DNA of 64,000 nucleotides. Source: CAVTND01 sp963735955. Its GTDB lineage: Bacteria > Pseudomonadota > Gammaproteobacteria > Burkholderiales > Burkholderiaceae_F. This document shows, piece after piece, positions 1 to 8,724 of the stretch; the first letter of the stretch is position 1, and the number at the start of each line of letters is the position of its first letter. Below the pieces are notes generated by a model. It did no database searches. It was not told where the DNA came from and saw nothing but the letters and a program-made list of their open reading frames with translations. The stretch covers positions 62,001-126,000 of the forward strand of contig CAVTND010000009.1 of assembly GCA_963735955.1 (NCBI GenBank), written 5' to 3'. The translations under genes and the position numbers were made by a program.

Positions 1-1
1 C

Positions 2-361
2 GCGCCCCTCGGCGATCGGGTGCGGGTTTCCGGATTCGCCGAAATCGTCAATCCAGGGATCGATGTCGGCGAGTCGATTGCGCCAAGGCGCACCGCGGCC
101 TTGCTCGATGCCGCGCGGGAAACGCTCGGGTATCGAATCATCGACGGCGATGTGCGGCCGTGGTCCGGACTGTGGCCAATGACTCCGAGCAGCCGGCCGC
201 TCCTCGGACGCACTTCAGTCCGCGGCCTGTATCTGAACGTCGGCCATGGCGCGCTCGGTTGGACGCTGGCGGCTGGCTGTGCAAGGCTGCTGTGCGACGC
301 AATTGCCGATCGCGCTCCTACAATCGATCTGGCTCCGTCCGCAATCCTGCCGCGTCCATGA
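2..361 (+). CDS. D-amino-acid dehydrogenase-like FAD oxidoreductase, C-terminal part
   Basis: The frame is open from the window edge, so the 5' end is missing; 119 codons remain. The visible part matches the C-terminal end of DadA-like FAD oxidoreductases: a substrate-domain segment with PWSGLWPMTPSSRPLLG and then the terminal FAD-binding signature LNVGHGALGWTLAAGCARLL. Known family members oxidise D-amino acids or related amines at the membrane. A class III aminotransferase follows 37 nt downstream on the same strand and a TAXI TRAP transporter comes next, which suggests an amino-acid or amine catabolic cluster. Substrate cannot be told from this fragment; glycine/sarcosine oxidase-like proteins share the same end. 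Confidence 0.8.
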   Translation, partial: APLGDRVRVSGFAEIVNPGIDVGESIAPRRTAALLDAARETLGYRIIDGDVRPWSGLWPMTPSSRPLLGRTSVRGLYLNVGHGALGWTLAAGCARLLCDAIADRAPTIDLAPSAILPRP

Positions 362-398
362 TTTCTCCCCGCTAGTGCCCAGATCCCAGTGAGGTCGC

Positions 399-1739
399 AT
401 GCCGCTCGACACCCACATACTTCATCGGCAGCTGCGCGCCAGCTATCCCGTAGCGGCCAGCGCCCAGGGATGCTGGATCACTGACTCGGCCGGCAAGCGC
501 TATCTCGATGCATCGGGCGGGGCGGCAGTCTCCTGTCTTGGCCACGGCCACCCGCATGTGCTGGCAGCGATGCACGCACAGATCGATCGCATCGCATACG
601 CACACACCAGTTTTTTCACGACCGCGGTCGCCGAGGAGCTGGCCGATGCACTGATTTCCAAGGCGCCGGCCGGCATGTCGCACGCCTACCTGGTTTCGGG
701 CGGATCGGAGGCGATGGAGGCGGCGCTGAAGCTGGCGCGCCAGTACTTTGTCGAGCGCGGCGAGCCGCAGCGCGCGAAGTTCATCGCACGCCGCAACTCC
801 TATCACGGCAACACCCTGGGTGCACTCGCGGTCGGCGGCAATGAATGGCGCCGACGCCAGTTTGCGCCGCTGCTGATCGAGGTCGAGCACCTCGCACCTA
901 CCTATGCCTATCGCGACCAGCGCGCCGGCGAAACACCCGAGCAGTACGGGGCGCGACTGGCGCTCGAGTTCGAGCGGACCATCGATCGAATCGGCGGTCG
1001 CAATGTGCTTGCCTTTGTCGCCGAGACGGTCGGTGGCGCCACATCGGGTTGCCTGACGCCGCCGCCAGGCTATTTCAAGCTCATGCGGGAACTGTGTGAC
1101 GCCCACGGCATTCTGCTGATACTCGACGAAGTGATGTGCGGCATGGGACGCACCGGCAGCCTGCATGCGTGCGAGCAGGAGAACGTTGCGCCTGACCTGA
1201 TGGCGATTGCCAAGGGTCTGGGAGGTGGCTATCAGCCGGTTGGCGCCGTGCTGGTCGGCAGTCGCGTGATCGAATCTCTCGCGCGGGGCAGCGGCTTCTT
1301 CCAGCATGGCCACACCTACATTGGACACGCGGTCGGCTGCGCGGCTGCGCTGTCAGTGCAGCAAGTGCTCGAGCGCGATCGTCTGGTCGAACGTTGCGCG
1401 AAGCAAGGTGTGCGACTGCGAGCGTCACTGGACGAGGCCTTTGTCGATCATCCGAACGTTGGCGAAGTGCGCGGGCGTGGATTGTTCCAGGCGATCGAAC
1501 TGGTGGCGGACCGGATCAGCAAGGAACCGTTCGATCCGGCCCTGAAAATGCACGCGCGGATCAAGAAGTCGGCACTCGACCTGGGCTTGATGTGCTATCC
1601 GATGGGGGGCACGATCGACGGCGCGCGGGGCGACCACGTGATGCTGGCACCGCCCTTCATCATTAGCGATGACGAACTGGATCTGCTGATTGAACGCCTG
1701 GTGGAAGCGGTCGACCGCTCCGTCGCTTCGGCCATTTAG
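399..1739 (+). CDS. class III aminotransferase (aspartate aminotransferase family)
   Basis: 446 residues, normal length for PLP-dependent class III (ornithine/omega-amino acid) aminotransferases. Visible are the N-terminal substrate loop with GGAAVSCLGHGHP, the phosphate-binding GGSEAMEAALKLARQY, the DEVMCGMGRTG motif with the PLP-ring Asp, and the Schiff-base lysine at about residue 272 in AIAKGLGGGYQPVGA. The ATG has a GAGG-type ribosome binding site. It transfers an amino group from an unknown donor to a keto acid in the cytoplasm. Its position between a DadA-like gene and a TAXI transporter suggests joint use of an imported amine or keto acid, but nothing in the sequence fixes the substrate. 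Confidence 0.9.
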   Translation: MPLDTHILHRQLRASYPVAASAQGCWITDSAGKRYLDASGGAAVSCLGHGHPHVLAAMHAQIDRIAYAHTSFFTTAVAEELADALISKAPAGMSHAYLVSGGSEAMEAALKLARQYFVERGEPQRAKFIARRNSYHGNTLGALAVGGNEWRRRQFAPLLIEVEHLAPTYAYRDQRAGETPEQYGARLALEFERTIDRIGGRNVLAFVAETVGGATSGCLTPPPGYFKLMRELCDAHGILLILDEVMCGMGRTGSLHACEQENVAPDLMAIAKGLGGGYQPVGAVLVGSRVIESLARGSGFFQHGHTYIGHAVGCAAALSVQQVLERDRLVERCAKQGVRLRASLDEAFVDHPNVGEVRGRGLFQAIELVADRISKEPFDPALKMHARIKKSALDLGLMCYPMGGTIDGARGDHVMLAPPFIISDDELDLLIERLVEAVDRSVASAI

Positions 1740-1811
1740 TGCGCGCCTTGCGCGCCAGCCCTTGGGGCGGTAAGGTGCCGCTCCCCATCGAGGGTCAGAG
1801 GAGAGCGCAAG

Positions 1812-2792
1812 ATGAAGTTCAGAGTTTCGATGTGCGCCGCGGCCTTCGCCGCGGCCTTTGCCGCCACCGGCGCGTCGCAAGTTGCCAACGCACAGACCAA
1901 GTTCATCACGATCGGCACCGGCGGCGTGACGGGCGTGTACTACCCGGCCGGCGGCGCGATCTGCCGCCTCGTCAATCGCGATCGCGCCAAGACCAATCTA
2001 CGTTGCTCGGTCGAGTCCACGGGCGGGTCGGTGTTCAATATCAACGCGATCAAGAGCGGCGAGCTCGACTTCGGCGTAAGCCAGTCCGACGTTCAGTACA
2101 ACGCCTACAAGGGCCTCGGCGCGTTTCAGAAGGACGGTGCCTTTACCGATCTGCGCGCGGTCTTCGCCCTGCACCCCGAGCCATTCACGGTAGTGGCGCG
2201 CAAGGAATCCAATGTCGCCAAATTCGAGGACTTCAAGGGCAAGCGCTTCAACGTCGGCAACCCCGGCTCAGGTACACGTTCCTCGATGGAAGAACTGATG
2301 GGTGTCATCGGCTGGAAAAACAGCGACTTCGCGCTCGCCGCCGAGTTGCGTCCGGACGAGCATGGTTCGGCACTGTGCGACGGCAAGATCGACGGCTTCT
2401 TCTATGGCGTCGGCCATCCCTCGGCCAACATCCAGGACCCAACCACGATCTGTGGCGCCAAGTTGATTCCGCTCACCGGCCCCGCGGTCGACAAGCTGGT
2501 CACGGAAAAGCCCTACTACGCCTATGCGGTGATTCCGGGCGGGATGTACCCGAACAATCCGAACCCGACCAACACCTACGGTGTGCAGGCCACGGTAGTC
2601 TCATCGAGCAAGGTGCCGGTCGACACCGTCTATGCGTTCACGAAAGCAGTGTTCGACAACTTCGACGAGTTCAAGAAACTGCATCCGGCACTCGCCAATC
2701 TGAAGCCCGAGGACATGCTGAAGAACGGGCTCAGCGCGCCACTGCATGAAGGTGCGGTCAAGTACTACAAGGAAAAGGGCTGGATCAAGTAG
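1812..2792 (+). CDS. TAXI family TRAP transporter solute-binding protein
   Basis: 326 residues with an N-terminal signal peptide (about residues 1-27, Ala-rich, ending ANAQ), so periplasmic. The mature protein opens with FITIGTGGVTGVYYPAGGAICRLVN, diagnostic of the TAXI (TRAP-associated extracytoplasmic immunogenic) family, and has the downstream VGNPGSGTRSSMEEL ligand loop. A purine-rich ribosome binding site (AGAGGAGAG) precedes the ATG. It should deliver substrate to the fused TRAP permease 134 nt downstream. Known TAXI ligands include glutamate and other carboxylates; the ligand here is unknown. Confidence 0.92.
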   Translation: MKFRVSMCAAAFAAAFAATGASQVANAQTKFITIGTGGVTGVYYPAGGAICRLVNRDRAKTNLRCSVESTGGSVFNINAIKSGELDFGVSQSDVQYNAYKGLGAFQKDGAFTDLRAVFALHPEPFTVVARKESNVAKFEDFKGKRFNVGNPGSGTRSSMEELMGVIGWKNSDFALAAELRPDEHGSALCDGKIDGFFYGVGHPSANIQDPTTICGAKLIPLTGPAVDKLVTEKPYYAYAVIPGGMYPNNPNPTNTYGVQATVVSSSKVPVDTVYAFTKAVFDNFDEFKKLHPALANLKPEDMLKNGLSAPLHEGAVKYYKEKGWIK

Positions 2793-2793
2793 G

Positions 2794-2907
2794 CCAAACC
2801 CGGACAGGGCCGTAGGCTCTGCCGGGTTTGGTTCGCCGCGCTGGAACGGACGGCTGTCTGCCGTTCAGCGCGGCGCCGAGAGCAACGACGGGCGGGTGAC
2901 CGCCCGT
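2794..2907 (+). promoter_or_regulatory. three consecutive hairpins between TAXI receptor and permease
   Basis: Three separate inverted repeats fill the gap. First, CCAAACCCGG (2794-2803) pairs with CCGGGTTTGG (2822-2831), with a further inner stem of about 7 bp. Second, CCGCGCTGGAACGG (2836-2849) pairs with CCGTTCAGCGCGG (2861-2873) with one bulged G. Third, ACGGGCGG (2888-2895) pairs with CCGCCCGT (2900-2907) and is followed by TTTGTGTT. Inferred role: 3' stabilisation of the receptor mRNA and partial termination, giving more receptor than permease. Confidence 0.75.
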
Positions 2908-2926
2908 TTGTGTTGACGGGGACTCG

Positions 2927-5551
2927 ATGGACAAGCACAGCGAACCGCCGATCGCACCGACCGCCGAGATGCAACTCGGGGAGACCGAGAAGGTGCTGCA
3001 ACTTGCGGCCGACGCCGATCTGGGCGGCCGCTCGAGCACCGGTTTCCACGGCAAGGTATTGCTGGCCACCGGACTGATCTGGGCGCTGTTCCAGCTCTGG
3101 TATGCGTCGCCACTGCCGTTCTCACTGCGCTTTGGTGTGTTCAATGACACCGAGGCGCGCTCGATTCATCTTGCGTTCGGACTGTTCCTCGCCTTCCTTG
3201 CCTTCCCGGCCAGCAAGCGTTCGCCGCGCGACCACGTGCCAGCGCTCGACTGGCTGCTCGCACTGGCCGGCGCGTTTGCTGGCGGCTATCTCTTCCTCTT
3301 CTACAACGCACTCGCCGATCGTCCGGGCAAGCCGGAAGCGATCGATATCGTGACCGGCGTGGCCGGCATTCTGCTGCTGCTGGAGGCGACCCGCCGCGCA
3401 GTCGGTCTGCCGATGGCGGTCCTTGCGGTGCTGTTTCTCGGCTACATCTTCGCTGGCCCGAATCTTTTCGATGTGGTGGCGCACAAGGGTGCCTCGGTAT
3501 CGCGCGTGATCTCGCACATGTGGCTGGTGACCGAGGGCGTTTATGGCATCGCGCTCGGAGTATCGGTCAGCTTCATCTACGTATTCGTGCTGTTCGGCAC
3601 CCTGCTCGACCGCGCCGGCGGCGGCAACTACATGATGCAGGTTAGCTTCGCGCTGCTAGGACACATGCGTGGCGGGCCGGCCAAGGTCGCCGTCGTGTCG
3701 TCCGCGCTGAATGGCCTGATTTCCGGCTCTTCGGTCAGTAACGTCGTGTCGGGCGGCATCTTCACGATTCCGCTGATGGCGCGCGCCGGCTATGGCCGGG
3801 TCAAGGCAGCGGCGATCGAAACCGCGTCTTCCGTGAACGGGCAGATCATGCCGCCGGTCATGGGCGCGGCGGCCTTCCTGATGGTCGAGTACGTCGGCAT
3901 TCCGTACTCAGACATCATCCGACATGCGTTCCTGCCGGCGACGATCAGCTACATCGCGCTCTTCTACATCGTGCATCTGGAAGCGTTGAAGCTTGGAATG
4001 GAACCGATGGCGAGCGTGCGGAGTCGCACCCGTCGCCAGGCCTTTGTGTCCTGGTTGCTGGGACTATCGGGAACGATCGCCGCCTCGTGTGCGATTTACT
4101 ACATCGCGCTTGGCACACAGTCGCTTTTGGGAAGTGCCGCGCCATGGGTGCTGGCGGGCATGCTGACGGCTCTGTATCTGTACAGCGTGCGGGTCGCAGC
4201 GCGCCAGCCGGACCTGCCGGCCGATATCGATGTCGATAATCCCGTGCTGCCGCCGGCCTGGCCGACCGTCAAGGCCGGCCTGCATTTCCTGATCCCGATC
4301 GGTGTGCTGATCTGGTGCCTGATGATCGAGGAACTATCACCGGGCCTGGCCGCGTTCTACGGCATCGTCGCGCAGATCGTCCTGATGCTGACCCAGCGGC
4401 CGCTAATCGAATTCTTTCGCGGCAAGGCGGGATTCGGCATCGAGCTGCGCCGCGGACTGCACGAGGTCATCAACGGTTTGAACGATGGCTCCCGCAACAT
4501 GATCGGCATCGCGGTGGCGACCGGCTGCGCCGGCGTCATCGTCGGCACCATCACCCTGACGGGGCTCGGACTGCGGATGACGGATTTTGTCGAGTTCGTC
4601 TCGGCGGGAAACGTCCTAGTAATGCTGTTGTTCACGGCGTTCGTCTGCCTGGTGCTCGGCATGGGTGTGCCGACGACCGCCAATTACATCCTGGTCGCGA
4701 CGCTGATGGCGCCGGTGATCGTCGAACTCGGCGCACAGTCCGGTCTGGTGATCCCGCTGATTGCGGTGCACCTGTTCGTCTTCTATTACGGGATCATGGG
4801 CGACATCACGCCGCCGGTCGGCCTAGCGAGCTTCGCGGCAGCGGCGATCGCGAAGGAAGACCCGATCAAGGTCGGCATCCAGGGCTCGGTCTATGCGTTC
4901 CGCACGGTGTTGCTGCCTTTCATATGGATCTTCAATCCCGCCCTGCTACTGATCGATGTGCATGGGTGGCAGGAAGCTGTTCTGGTCGCCGCGGCGTCGA
5001 CGCTCGCCTCGCTGACCTTCGCGGCGGCGACCCTTGGCTGGTTCCGTATCAAGTGCCGTTGGTGGGAGATCGCGCTGCTGCTGGCAGCCACCTTTGTACT
5101 GTTCCGGCCCGACTATTTCATTGACTTCGTTGCACCCGAGTACACCGATGCGCCGGCGTCGAAGTTCAACGAGCTTGCGGCGAAGCTGGATGAGGACGAT
5201 CGGCTCGTGTTCCAGATCAAGGGCACGTCACTCGAAGGCGATGACGTGAAGAAGACGGTCGCCGTACAGCTCGGCCCGAAGATCGGTGATTCGGTGGCGG
5301 CTGTGCGCAAGCGTCTGGCTGATGCGGGGTTGACGGTGAGCGGCCTCGGCGACCAGTTGCAGGTCAGCGCGGTGAAGTTCGGCAGTCGCGCCGCCAAGGC
5401 GCGGATCGAGCAGGGCTACGATATCGTGGCGGTTATGGTGCCGACCGACCGCCTCAGCGCACACTGGTTCTACATCCCGGGATTGCTGCTGGCCGCGCTG
5501 GCATGGGCGACGCAAGGCTTGCGCATGCGCCGGAAAGCGCTGTCCGCTTGA
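2927..5551 (+). CDS. TRAP transporter fused permease (4TM/12TM) with C-terminal DUF3394-like part
   Basis: 874 residues, inner membrane. An N-terminal block (DctQ-like, roughly residues 40-180) is fused to a DctM-like transporter (roughly 190-680) with typical loops such as LNGLISGSSVSNVVSGG, NGQIMPPVMGAAAFLM, GMGVPTTANYILVATLMAP and GIMGDITPPVGLASFAAAA. The last 190 or so residues contain two more membrane segments and a soluble end, matching the DUF3394 extension of such fusions. It moves the ligand captured by the upstream TAXI protein using an ion gradient. The ATG at 2927 follows a weak GGGGA site. The gene converges on the SUMT gene and ends 40 nt from it. Confidence 0.93.
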   Translation: MDKHSEPPIAPTAEMQLGETEKVLQLAADADLGGRSSTGFHGKVLLATGLIWALFQLWYASPLPFSLRFGVFNDTEARSIHLAFGLFLAFLAFPASKRSPRDHVPALDWLLALAGAFAGGYLFLFYNALADRPGKPEAIDIVTGVAGILLLLEATRRAVGLPMAVLAVLFLGYIFAGPNLFDVVAHKGASVSRVISHMWLVTEGVYGIALGVSVSFIYVFVLFGTLLDRAGGGNYMMQVSFALLGHMRGGPAKVAVVSSALNGLISGSSVSNVVSGGIFTIPLMARAGYGRVKAAAIETASSVNGQIMPPVMGAAAFLMVEYVGIPYSDIIRHAFLPATISYIALFYIVHLEALKLGMEPMASVRSRTRRQAFVSWLLGLSGTIAASCAIYYIALGTQSLLGSAAPWVLAGMLTALYLYSVRVAARQPDLPADIDVDNPVLPPAWPTVKAGLHFLIPIGVLIWCLMIEELSPGLAAFYGIVAQIVLMLTQRPLIEFFRGKAGFGIELRRGLHEVINGLNDGSRNMIGIAVATGCAGVIVGTITLTGLGLRMTDFVEFVSAGNVLVMLLFTAFVCLVLGMGVPTTANYILVATLMAPVIVELGAQSGLVIPLIAVHLFVFYYGIMGDITPPVGLASFAAAAIAKEDPIKVGIQGSVYAFRTVLLPFIWIFNPALLLIDVHGWQEAVLVAAASTLASLTFAAATLGWFRIKCRWWEIALLLAATFVLFRPDYFIDFVAPEYTDAPASKFNELAAKLDEDDRLVFQIKGTSLEGDDVKKTVAVQLGPKIGDSVAAVRKRLADAGLTVSGLGDQLQVSAVKFGSRAAKARIEQGYDIVAVMVPTDRLSAHWFYIPGLLLAALAWATQGLRMRRKALSA

Positions 5552-5570
5552 CGCTGCGCGCAATCCGGAG

Positions 5571-5602
5571 AAAAAACGCGCGGTGGCCGCTCAGGCCGCG
5601 CG
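5571..5602 (-). terminator. rho-independent terminator of the cys/SUMT operon
   Basis: On the reverse strand CGCGCGG-type arms (5596-5602 with 5577-5583) form a GC-rich hairpin followed directly by six T (complement of A5571-5576). The upstream arm lies in the last codons of the SUMT gene, so termination comes immediately after the operon. Confidence 0.75.
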
Positions 5603-6379
5603 AAGCCTGGCTTGGTTCTCTGCCTCAACGGCCGGCGCGAGATCTGCGGCGTCGGCGCTGCGCAGCGCGCGGCCAATCAGCAGTACAACCGGGCCGTCAC
5701 CAATCGGTGGCGCGCCCGCCGCGGCTTCTGCAAGCGTGCCGATCCATGCCCGCTCGTCCGGGAGGCTGACGCTTTCGGCGACCGCCAACGGCAGATCGAG
5801 CGGCAGGCCGGCATCGAGCAGTTGCCGAGCACTGGTTTCGATCTGTCGTCCGGCCATGTAGATCACGCTGGTCGATCCGCTCTCCTGTGCCGCCACGATT
5901 TCGTCCCAGCGGTGCGCGTCGAGGCCCTCGGCGACGCGCGGCGTGACGAGCGTGACCGCGCGCGCGATACCGCGCTGGGTCAGGGACACGCCAAGGCTGG
6001 CGGCGGCGCCGAATGCGGCGCTGATGCCAGGCACAATCTCGAACCGGATGCCGGCCGCGCGCAAGGCGGCGAGTTCTTCTTCCAGCCGGCCGAACACGGC
6101 CGGGTCGCCGCCCTTGAGCCGCACCACGCAGCCATGATCGCCAATCAATTTCGCCTGTTCGACCAGGCTGCGATTGATGAAGCGCTGCGCGGTCGAGGGC
6201 CGATGGGCGCGCTTCCCGACTGCGATCAACCGGGCCTGTGGGGCGAGCGCAAGGATCTCGGGCGAAACAAGCGCGTCGTGCAGCACGACGTCGGCGCGCG
6301 CGAGCAGGCGCGCGGCCTTGACGGTCAGCAATTCCGGGTCGCCCGGACCGGCTCCGACCAGGTAGACGGTTGCGCTCAT
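5591..6379 (-). CDS. cobA: uroporphyrinogen-III C-methyltransferase (SUMT)
   Basis: 262 residues, the size of single-domain SUMT. It begins VYLVGAGPGDPELLTVKAARLL, the SAM-binding N-terminal signature, followed by ADVVLHDALVS, RLKGGDPAVFGR and VPGISAAFGAAA. It methylates uroporphyrinogen III twice to precorrin-2, the first step towards siroheme. It is the last gene of the sulfate assimilation operon, with its ATG overlapping the cysN stop by 4 nt, so translation is probably coupled. The obvious use is siroheme for the CysI homologue of the same operon. It lacks the CysG dehydrogenase/chelatase half; a separate CbiX/SirB chelatase lies at 17.1 kb. Confidence 0.95.
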   Translation of the reverse strand: MSATVYLVGAGPGDPELLTVKAARLLARADVVLHDALVSPEILALAPQARLIAVGKRAHRPSTAQRFINRSLVEQAKLIGDHGCVVRLKGGDPAVFGRLEEELAALRAAGIRFEIVPGISAAFGAAASLGVSLTQRGIARAVTLVTPRVAEGLDAHRWDEIVAAQESGSTSVIYMAGRQIETSARQLLDAGLPLDLPLAVAESVSLPDERAWIGTLAEAAAGAPPIGDGPVVLLIGRALRSADAADLAPAVEAENQARLRAA

Positions 6380-7770
6380 GACCTCACCTCGCTGTCGGTA
6401 CGGATCATTCCGGCCGCGACCGTGTGATGGGTCGTCGCATCGGCGAGGATGAACGCGCCGCTGGCGCGGATCGCTTCGTAGTTATCGAGTGCGAGCGGCT
6501 GCTGCGTCTCGATCTTCACGCGTGCAATCGCGTTGGCGGCAAGCGTCCCTCCATTCCCACCACTCCCGCCTGCCTCGGCGCGCCATTCGAGCGCGCTCAG
6601 ATCAAGAACCGATTCAATGTCTCGCACGCGCGCCGCAACCCAGCGTGTGCCATGGCGCAGCCACAGTTTGCGTTGAGACGCCATTGGCGCGGCGTCGAGC
6701 CAGGCCAGATCGGCGCTGAATGTGCGCGTCAGCAAAGGCGTTGCAGTCGGGTCGACCAGCCAGTCGCCGCGTGAAATGTCGAGCTCGCGGTCGAGGCGCA
6801 CCACGACCGACTGCCCGGGCTGCGCCCGCTCAAGCTCGCCGTCGTAAGTTCCGACCGCGGTCACGCGTGCCTCGATGCCGCTCGGCAGCACACGCACGAT
6901 CTGGCCGGCCTCGAGCGTGCCGCTACCGATGCGGCCGGCGTAGCCGCGGGAACTGCGGCCAACGTCAGCGCCGCCTCCCTCGGAGCCGCCACCTTCAAAG
7001 CCACGCAGCACCAGTTGCACGGCGAAACGCAAGGGGTCCTGCGCGCGCTGACTGTCGTCAAGAGCGCTCGGGACCTGCTCGAGCCACTCGAGTAGCGAAG
7101 GACCGCGATACCAGGGCGTGCGTGCGCTGATGTCGACGACGTTGTCGCCGAGCAGGGCCGAGACCGGAATCGCGGTGACGTCGGCGATGCCGAGGCGGTC
7201 GGCAAGCGCGCGATAGGCGTCGACAATCGCCTTGAATGCAGACTGCGAGTACGCAAGCTGATCAAGCTTGTTGACGGCGATGACTACGTGCCGGATTCCG
7301 AGCAGGCGAACCAGTGCGGTATGTCGTCGCGTCTGCGGCAGCAGTTGGCCGCTGTACTCACCATTGCTTACGCGCGTCGCGTCGATCAGGATCACTGCGG
7401 CGTCCGCTGTACTGGCTCCGGTGACCATGTTGCGCGTGTACTGCTCGTGTCCAGGGGTGTCGGCGATGATGAACTTGCGCCGCGCAGTGGCGAAGTAGCG
7501 ATAGGCCACATCGATCGTGATGCCCTGCTCGCGCTCGGCCTCGAGACCGTCGGTCAGCAGCGACAGATCAAGCTCCGATGAACCATTGGCCACCACGGCC
7601 CGGCGCTCGCCGGCGCGCTGCAGTGCCGTGATCTGGTCGGCGAGAATGCTGCGGGTGTCGTAGAGCAGCCGCCCGATCAGCGTGCTCTTGCCGTCGTCAA
7701 CGCTGCCAGCCGTGATGAAGCGCAGGACGCCGCGGTCCTCAAGTGTGTGAATCGGCAGGGGTGCGTTCAT
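6376..7770 (-). CDS. cysN: sulfate adenylyltransferase subunit 1 (GTPase)
   Basis: 464 residues, an EF-Tu-like GTPase. The G1 loop GSVDDGKSTLIGRLLYD starts at about residue 22; G3 DTPGHEQYTRNM and G4 AVNKLDQL are present, followed by beta-barrel domains. With CysD it makes APS from ATP and sulfate, using GTP hydrolysis to drive the reaction. There is no C-terminal APS kinase (CysC) fusion, consistent with direct APS reduction by the CysH here. A Gly/Ser-rich stretch (about residues 260-275) inside the second domain is an unusual insertion. It lies 30 nt after cysD and overlaps SUMT by 4 nt. Confidence 0.96.
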   Translation of the reverse strand: MNAPLPIHTLEDRGVLRFITAGSVDDGKSTLIGRLLYDTRSILADQITALQRAGERRAVVANGSSELDLSLLTDGLEAEREQGITIDVAYRYFATARRKFIIADTPGHEQYTRNMVTGASTADAAVILIDATRVSNGEYSGQLLPQTRRHTALVRLLGIRHVVIAVNKLDQLAYSQSAFKAIVDAYRALADRLGIADVTAIPVSALLGDNVVDISARTPWYRGPSLLEWLEQVPSALDDSQRAQDPLRFAVQLVLRGFEGGGSEGGGADVGRSSRGYAGRIGSGTLEAGQIVRVLPSGIEARVTAVGTYDGELERAQPGQSVVVRLDRELDISRGDWLVDPTATPLLTRTFSADLAWLDAAPMASQRKLWLRHGTRWVAARVRDIESVLDLSALEWRAEAGGSGGNGGTLAANAIARVKIETQQPLALDNYEAIRASGAFILADATTHHTVAAGMIRTDSEVRS

Positions 7771-7800
7771 CTTCTTGTGATCTGTGGTCTGTGATACGGC

Positions 7801-8724
7801 TCAGAAGTAACCTTCGCGCTTGCGCCGTTCCATCGACGCGTCCGAAGTCTGATCGTCCATCCGCGTTGCGCCACGCTCGGTGATTTCGGCGGACACGGTC
7901 TCGCGCAGGATGGCGTCGATACTCGTCGCCTCGCTCGCCACCGGGCAGGTGCAACTGATGTCACCCACGGTACGGAAACGCACCGAAACCTGTTCGATGG
8001 ACTCGCCGGCGCGCGCGGGTGTCAGCGGCGTGACCGGCACCAGCAGGCCGCGTCGGCGCACGACTTCGCGCCGATGCGCGAAATACAGGTTCGGCAGCGG
8101 CAGGCGTTCGCGCGCGATGTACTGCCACACGTCGAGCTCGGTCCAATTGGAGATCGGGAACACCCGCAGGTGATCGCCCGGCGCTACGCGGGCGTTGTAA
8201 AGATCCCAGAGCTCCGGGCGCTGGTTCTTTGGATCCCACTGACCAAAACTGTCTCGGTGCGAGAACACGCGCTCCTTGGCGCGCGCTTTCTCTTCGTCGC
8301 GGCGCGCCCCACCAATCAGTGCGTCGAAGCCGAACTCCTCGATCGCTTCCAGCAAGGTCACGGATTGCGCCGCATTGCGCGAATCGTCCTCGCCGCGCAG
8401 CTTGACGGTACCGCGTGCGATCGAATCCTCTACCGAGCGCACGATCAGGCGCTCGCCGAGCGTGGCGGCACGCTCGTCGCGGAAGTCAATCACTTCCGGG
8501 TAGTTGTGGCCGGTGTCGATATGCAGCAGCGGAAACGGCAAGCGTCCCGGCCGGAAGGCCTTTTCGGCCAGACGCAGCACGACGCAGCTGTCCTTGCCGC
8601 CGGAAAACAGCAGCGCCGGTCGCGCGCATTCGGCCGCGACTTCACGCAGGATGTAGATCGCCTCGGACTCCAGCCAGTCGAGGTGGTCGAGGCGCGGCGG
8701 GGAGACGACGGCGGCTTCGCTCAT
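7801..8724 (-). CDS. cysD: sulfate adenylyltransferase subunit 2
   Basis: 307 residues if begun at the ATG at 8724, which overlaps the cysH stop as ATGA; an upstream in-frame start at 8793 would lie inside cysH and is less likely. The PP-loop motif LFSGGKDSCVVLRLA near residue 40 binds ATP. Also visible are LLHIDTGHNYPEVIDFRD, GARRDEEKARAKERVFS and the C-terminal RKREGYF end typical of CysD. It adenylates sulfate to APS together with CysN. Confidence 0.96.
   Translation of the reverse strand: MSEAAVVSPPRLDHLDWLESEAIYILREVAAECARPALLFSGGKDSCVVLRLAEKAFRPGRLPFPLLHIDTGHNYPEVIDFRDERAATLGERLIVRSVEDSIARGTVKLRGEDDSRNAAQSVTLLEAIEEFGFDALIGGARRDEEKARAKERVFSHRDSFGQWDPKNQRPELWDLYNARVAPGDHLRVFPISNWTELDVWQYIARERLPLPNLYFAHRREVVRRRGLLVPVTPLTPARAGESIEQVSVRFRTVGDISCTCPVASEATSIDAILRETVSAEITERGATRMDDQTSDASMERRKREGYF

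Noticed and set aside
1739..2749. Long forward open frame overlapping the TAXI receptor gene
   Set aside because: Arg/Gly-rich shadow of a well-supported gene in another frame; no family match.
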